Made by a program: the position numbers and the translations under genes
The notes under the pieces: generated by a model
The model's input: the letters and a program-made list of their open reading frames with translations, nothing else
Databases searched by the model: none
What the model was told of the DNA's origin: nothing
DNA from: an uncultured Eubacteriales bacterium
GTDB taxonomy: Bacteria > Bacillota > Clostridia > TANB77 > CAG-508
Direction of reading: 5' to 3'
Length of the DNA stretch: 60,703 nt
Assembly: GCA_949288185.1 (NCBI GenBank)
Contig: CASEIZ010000032.1
Span: 1-60,703, forward strand
Part shown: one piece after another, positions 57,382 through 60,703 of the stretch
Layout: each line of letters begins with the position of its first letter
How positions within the stretch are numbered: the stretch's first letter is position 1

Positions 57382-59205
57382 ATAGAATTAAAAAAAATAA
57401 TTAACAAAAAAAATAATGAAAAAAAATTAAAAATTTTAGAAGGAACAATATTTGAAAAGGATAAAATTTCTCCATCATATATCAATTTTCAAAATCCTAA
57501 ATTTATAGAAATAGATAATACATATTATACGGGAATAATAATTGTAGACTATTATAGAGAACAGACAGATATTATATTAAAAAGTATTATGGAAAGTAAT
57601 ATAAATGTAAATATTTCTATGTTTTATGAAAAACAAGATTCTTACAGAGTCATAAAAGAACTGACTTATCATATAGGAAATGTAGGAGTAGAAGTAAATA
57701 GTAATCATGAAAATAGACAAGATATTGATATTGCTACTTCTATATATGGAGATGCAAAATACATAAGAAAAGAAATACAAATAAATAATGAAGAAATTTA
57801 CTATTTATATATTTATTTGTTAGTTTATGCAGAAGACGTAAAACAGTTAGAATATTTAGTTAGTAAAATTGAAGGAATATCACAAAGTAAAGGTTTGCAA
57901 ACAAGAAGAGCAAATTTTAGACAAGAAGAATTATTTAAAAGTTGCTTGCCTATCATGGAAAATAATAGAATTGTAAAAAGTGTTGCAAAAAGAAATATAT
58001 TGACTTCAAGTCTTGTAGCTACCTATCCATTTATTTCATCTTCTATATTTGATGAAGAAGGCATTTTTGTTGGAACCAATATATATAATAATTCACTTGT
58101 TTTTATTGATAGATATGATACACAAAAATATAAAAATGCAAATATATGTATATTTGGTACAAGTGGTGCAGGAAAATCTTTTTATACAAAATTATTAATA
58201 CTAAGATATAGGCTAATGGGAATCAAGCAATATATTATAGATCCAGAAAGAGAATATGTTAGCTTAAGTGAAAAATTAAAAGGAACAAGAATTATTATAG
58301 GACCTAATTCTAACACATATATTAATATATTAGAAATCAGAAAAGAAAGTATAGAAGATGGAGAAAATGGATATTTGGCAACAAAAATAGGAAAATTAAT
58401 TGGCTTTTTTAATTTAATTTTTGGAGAATTGAACGAAGAAGAAAAAGCCCTAATAGAAGAAAAATTAATTGAAACATATAAAGAAAAAAATATAAATTTT
58501 GATGATAAATCTTTATACAAAAAAGAAAATAAAAAAATAATATTTAAAAATAAAAAAGATATGCCAATATTAGAAGATTTATATGAAAAACTAAAAAAGG
58601 ATAAAAAAACAGAAAAATTTGCAATCAAATTAATACCATTTGTAAAAGGATCTATGAAATTTTTTAATCATCATACCAATATAGAATTGAAAAATGAACT
58701 AATCATTGCAGATATATATGAACTGGGAGAAGAAAATTTAAAATACGGAATGTATTTATTTACAGATATTTTTTGGGACAAAATAAAAGAAAATCGAAAA
58801 GAAAAAAAAGCAATTTATTTAGATGAAATATGGAGACTAATAGGAGTAACTTCTAATAAAAATGTAGCAAGTTTTATTTACAAAATATTTAAAACAATTA
58901 GAAAATATGGCGGAAGTAGTGTAGCTATAACACAAGACATTTCAGATTTATTTAGCTTAGAAGATGGAATTTATGGAAAAAGTATATTAAATAATTCTAG
59001 TATAAAAACTTTTTTTGCATTAGAAGAAGAAAATATAAAAGTATTATCAGAATTTGCAAATTTATCAGAAAAAGAAAAAATAGAAATAAAATCCTTAAAA
59101 AGAGGAGAATGTTTAATGTTTGTAGGAGAAGACCATATATTAACGAAAATAGAATGTTCTGATGAGGAATTTGAGATTGTAAAAGGAGATACAAAAAATG
59201 ACTAA
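57382..59205 (+). CDS. second VirB4-type secretion ATPase, probable ATA start
   Basis: The conserved frame continues 69 codons upstream of the first ATG (57589) and has no ATG, GTG or TTG there. An ATA at 57382 lies 7 bases after GAGGAGG, giving about 607 residues. The upstream part fits the VirB4 N-domain. Walker A GTSGAGKS is at about 259-266, Walker B in KAIYLDEIWRLIG near 475-487, and SVAITQDISDLF follows. It differs strongly from the VirB4 at 31402, so it is not a recent duplicate. It overlaps the next gene by 8 bases. Confidence 0.85.
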   Translation: MELKKIINKKNNEKKLKILEGTIFEKDKISPSYINFQNPKFIEIDNTYYTGIIIVDYYREQTDIILKSIMESNINVNISMFYEKQDSYRVIKELTYHIGNVGVEVNSNHENRQDIDIATSIYGDAKYIRKEIQINNEEIYYLYIYLLVYAEDVKQLEYLVSKIEGISQSKGLQTRRANFRQEELFKSCLPIMENNRIVKSVAKRNILTSSLVATYPFISSSIFDEEGIFVGTNIYNNSLVFIDRYDTQKYKNANICIFGTSGAGKSFYTKLLILRYRLMGIKQYIIDPEREYVSLSEKLKGTRIIIGPNSNTYINILEIRKESIEDGENGYLATKIGKLIGFFNLIFGELNEEEKALIEEKLIETYKEKNINFDDKSLYKKENKKIIFKNKKDMPILEDLYEKLKKDKKTEKFAIKLIPFVKGSMKFFNHHTNIELKNELIIADIYELGEENLKYGMYLFTDIFWDKIKENRKEKKAIYLDEIWRLIGVTSNKNVASFIYKIFKTIRKYGGSSVAITQDISDLFSLEDGIYGKSILNNSSIKTFFALEEENIKVLSEFANLSEKEKIEIKSLKRGECLMFVGEDHILTKIECSDEEFEIVKGDTKND

Positions 59206-60211
59206 AATTGTAACAGCCATAGCAGAAGAAAATATACTAAAAAAAATGGTAAGAAACAAATTAATAGAAAATAAAAATATTTTATATAGAGAAGCAATTA
59301 TTGATATATTAAAAAAAGATAAAAAAATAGATATTATTATAATTAGTGAAAAAACTCCTGGAGAAATGAATTTAATAAATTTAGTGAAAAATATAAAAAA
59401 GATAAATAAGAAAATAAAAATAATCGTAATATTAGAAAATAAAAAAATGGAAGAAACATTAAAAAAAATAAATATAATAGACATTTATTATAATAATATA
59501 GTAAGCATCTATAAATTAGTTGAAAATTTAAAAGAAAAAAGAAATAAAGATATTAATTTGAAAAATAAATTTATTAACATAATAAAGAATATATTTAAAT
59601 ATAAGCAAATAAATTCAATAAAAAATAAGAACAATATTATATGTTTATTTGGGGAAGATAGAATAAACAAAAAAATAATAGAATTAATAATTGAAAAAAA
59701 ATTGATTATAAAAAATAAAAAAATAATAATTATTAATTTAAAAATAAATAATAAAAATAAGACAAATAAAAAAATAATAAAAATAAACAAATCAAAAAAT
59801 AGTTATTATTTAATAACGAAAGAAAGTTATAAAATAAAAGAAAAAATAATAGATAAAAATATAAAAGAAATAATAAATATTAATGCAATCTTAAAAAACA
59901 AAAATAATTTAATTAAGAAAAGAATAATAAAAAAAATAATAAATAAATATACAAAAAATCATTATTATATAATATTTAATATTAACTTTTTAAAGAAAAA
60001 AATAAATAAAATTCCAATACAATTAAAAAATATAAATTATATGGTTTTCGAAAATAATATAAATAATTTATTAAAATTATATAGATATAAAAATAAAAAT
60101 ATATATTTAATAATAATAAATTATTATAAAAATAATGTATCAAAATATTTCTATAAAATAATATTAAAAAATAAATTTAAAAAAATAAAAATAATTAATA
60201 TAAATTATTAA
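59198..60211 (+). CDS. TadZ/CpaE-like protein with degenerate ATPase domain
   Basis: This 337-residue protein is composed mainly of Lys, Asn and Ile. The first 110 residues (TAIAEENILKKMV, then IDIIIISEKTPGEMNLI) look like a receiver-type domain. A second domain starts with ICLFGEDRINKK near 148-159, where TadZ/ParA-type proteins have a P-loop, but the Gly and Lys-Thr of the loop are missing. The base composition drifts to extreme AT in the second half. It overlaps virB4 by 8 bases, so it is part of that operon. It may be decaying or may have lost ATP binding while keeping a structural role. Confidence 0.55.
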   Translation: MTKIVTAIAEENILKKMVRNKLIENKNILYREAIIDILKKDKKIDIIIISEKTPGEMNLINLVKNIKKINKKIKIIVILENKKMEETLKKINIIDIYYNNIVSIYKLVENLKEKRNKDINLKNKFINIIKNIFKYKQINSIKNKNNIICLFGEDRINKKIIELIIEKKLIIKNKKIIIINLKINNKNKTNKKIIKINKSKNSYYLITKESYKIKEKIIDKNIKEIININAILKNKNNLIKKRIIKKIINKYTKNHYYIIFNINFLKKKINKIPIQLKNINYMVFENNINNLLKLYRYKNKNIYLIIINYYKNNVSKYFYKIILKNKFKKIKIININY

Positions 60212-60703
60212 AAAATAAAAATCATTAAAATAAAAAATAAAGGAATTTAAAATTTAATTAATATAATTTTATATAAAATAATTAATCTTATAAAATAGAA
60301 GACAAGATAAAATTCGAATGAGAAATAAAAAAGTTTTAATGTATAAAAAGAGGAAGTCAGAGTTCTTATATATGAAATTAAAAGTCTACATTTCCCTAAA
60401 AAAATAGAAAAAAATAATATAAAAAGTATAATAAAAAAATTGTTTAAATCCTATGTTATCAGGAAAATAAAAAAAGAGGTGATTAAAAAAATTTTTTAAA
60501 AAAGTAAAAGGTATAAATATAAAAAAATATAAGTATAAGATATAAAATGCAAAATAAATAAAAAATAAAAGAGTAAAGTATAGAATAAAATTTTATAAAA
60601 TAAATATGAATAGAAGAAAAAATTATAGAATAAATAATTAAATATAAAAATAAATATAAAAAATTATAATAAAAAAATAATTTAATAAAAATAAATTAAT
60701 AAA
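60212..60703 (+). other. AT-rich end of the window without supported genes
   Basis: I see no gene with normal start and length. An AGAGGTGA site near 60474 is followed by a short frame (KKFFKKVKGINIKKY) that has no usual start codon and stops after about 20 codons. The operon may go on outside the window. Confidence 0.5.

Noticed and set aside
60474..60540. Short frame after an AGAGGTGA site at the end of the window
   Set aside because: No usable start codon at proper distance, about 20 codons only.

Overview
The window is about 60.7 kb around the chromosomal replication origin of a very AT-rich, endospore-forming member of the Clostridia. No taxon name can be read from the sequence. The evidence is spoIIR, spmA/spmB, an AbrB/SpoVT-like regulator and a GerMN protein (sporulation), the block rpmH-rnpA-yidD-yidC-jag-mnmE-mnmG-rsmG-parA-parB-DUF4446, and dnaA-dnaN-recF-gyrB (origin). 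DnaA boxes lie in three consecutive gaps between rpmH and recF. Genes from about 22.5 to 48.8 kb run leftward and those from 49.3 kb onward run rightward, as expected for divergent replication from oriC.

Layout. 0-15 kb: housekeeping and sporulation genes (tadA, tRNA-Arg(CCT), a TtcA-family tRNA thiolase, phosphoglucomutase, a UDP-sugar pyrophosphorylase, spoIIR, murA, walJ, rlmH, spmAB, an AbrB-type regulator, rsmI, a TrmN6-like methylase, GerMN). 15-22.5 kb: a giant acyl-CoA dehydratase activase-type protein, a truncated patatin, membrane proteins and a DnaJ-domain protein. 22.5-37 kb: a type IV secretion-like cluster on the minus strand with three VirB2/TrbC-type pilin-like genes, PrgI/VirB3, a VirB4 partner, VirB4, a TrbL/VirB6-type channel, two anchored proteins in VirB8-like positions and a three-domain peptidoglycan hydrolase. 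No relaxase or coupling protein is visible. 37-49 kb: a GT-C-type membrane protein, two tRNA-Ser genes and the left origin block. 49-56 kb: dnaA-dnaN-recF-gyrB. 56-60.7 kb: a second, extremely AT-rich VirB4 module with its partner protein and a TadZ-like protein.

The most striking observation concerns translation. By eye I found the codon CGG in frame at only three places in real genes: walJ, mnmE and the TrbL-like channel gene. At each one the reading frame is broken and the conserved protein continues in the +1 frame if the C of CGG is skipped. Dozens of other CGG trinucleotides in genes are out of frame, while CGT, CGC and CGA are used as ordinary codons. This suggests that CGG is not decoded normally and triggers, or is used for, +1 frameshifting. 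tadA, whose inosine-34 product lets one tRNA-Arg read CGU, CGC and CGA but not CGG, lies in the same window.

Other unusual points are two genes that seem to start with ATT and ATA behind good ribosome binding sites, one pilin gene insulated by its own promoter and terminator, nested palindromes directly after stop codons, a 37-bp palindrome family shared by oriC and the activase upstream region, and a 206-nt near-palindrome between two sugar-nucleotide genes.
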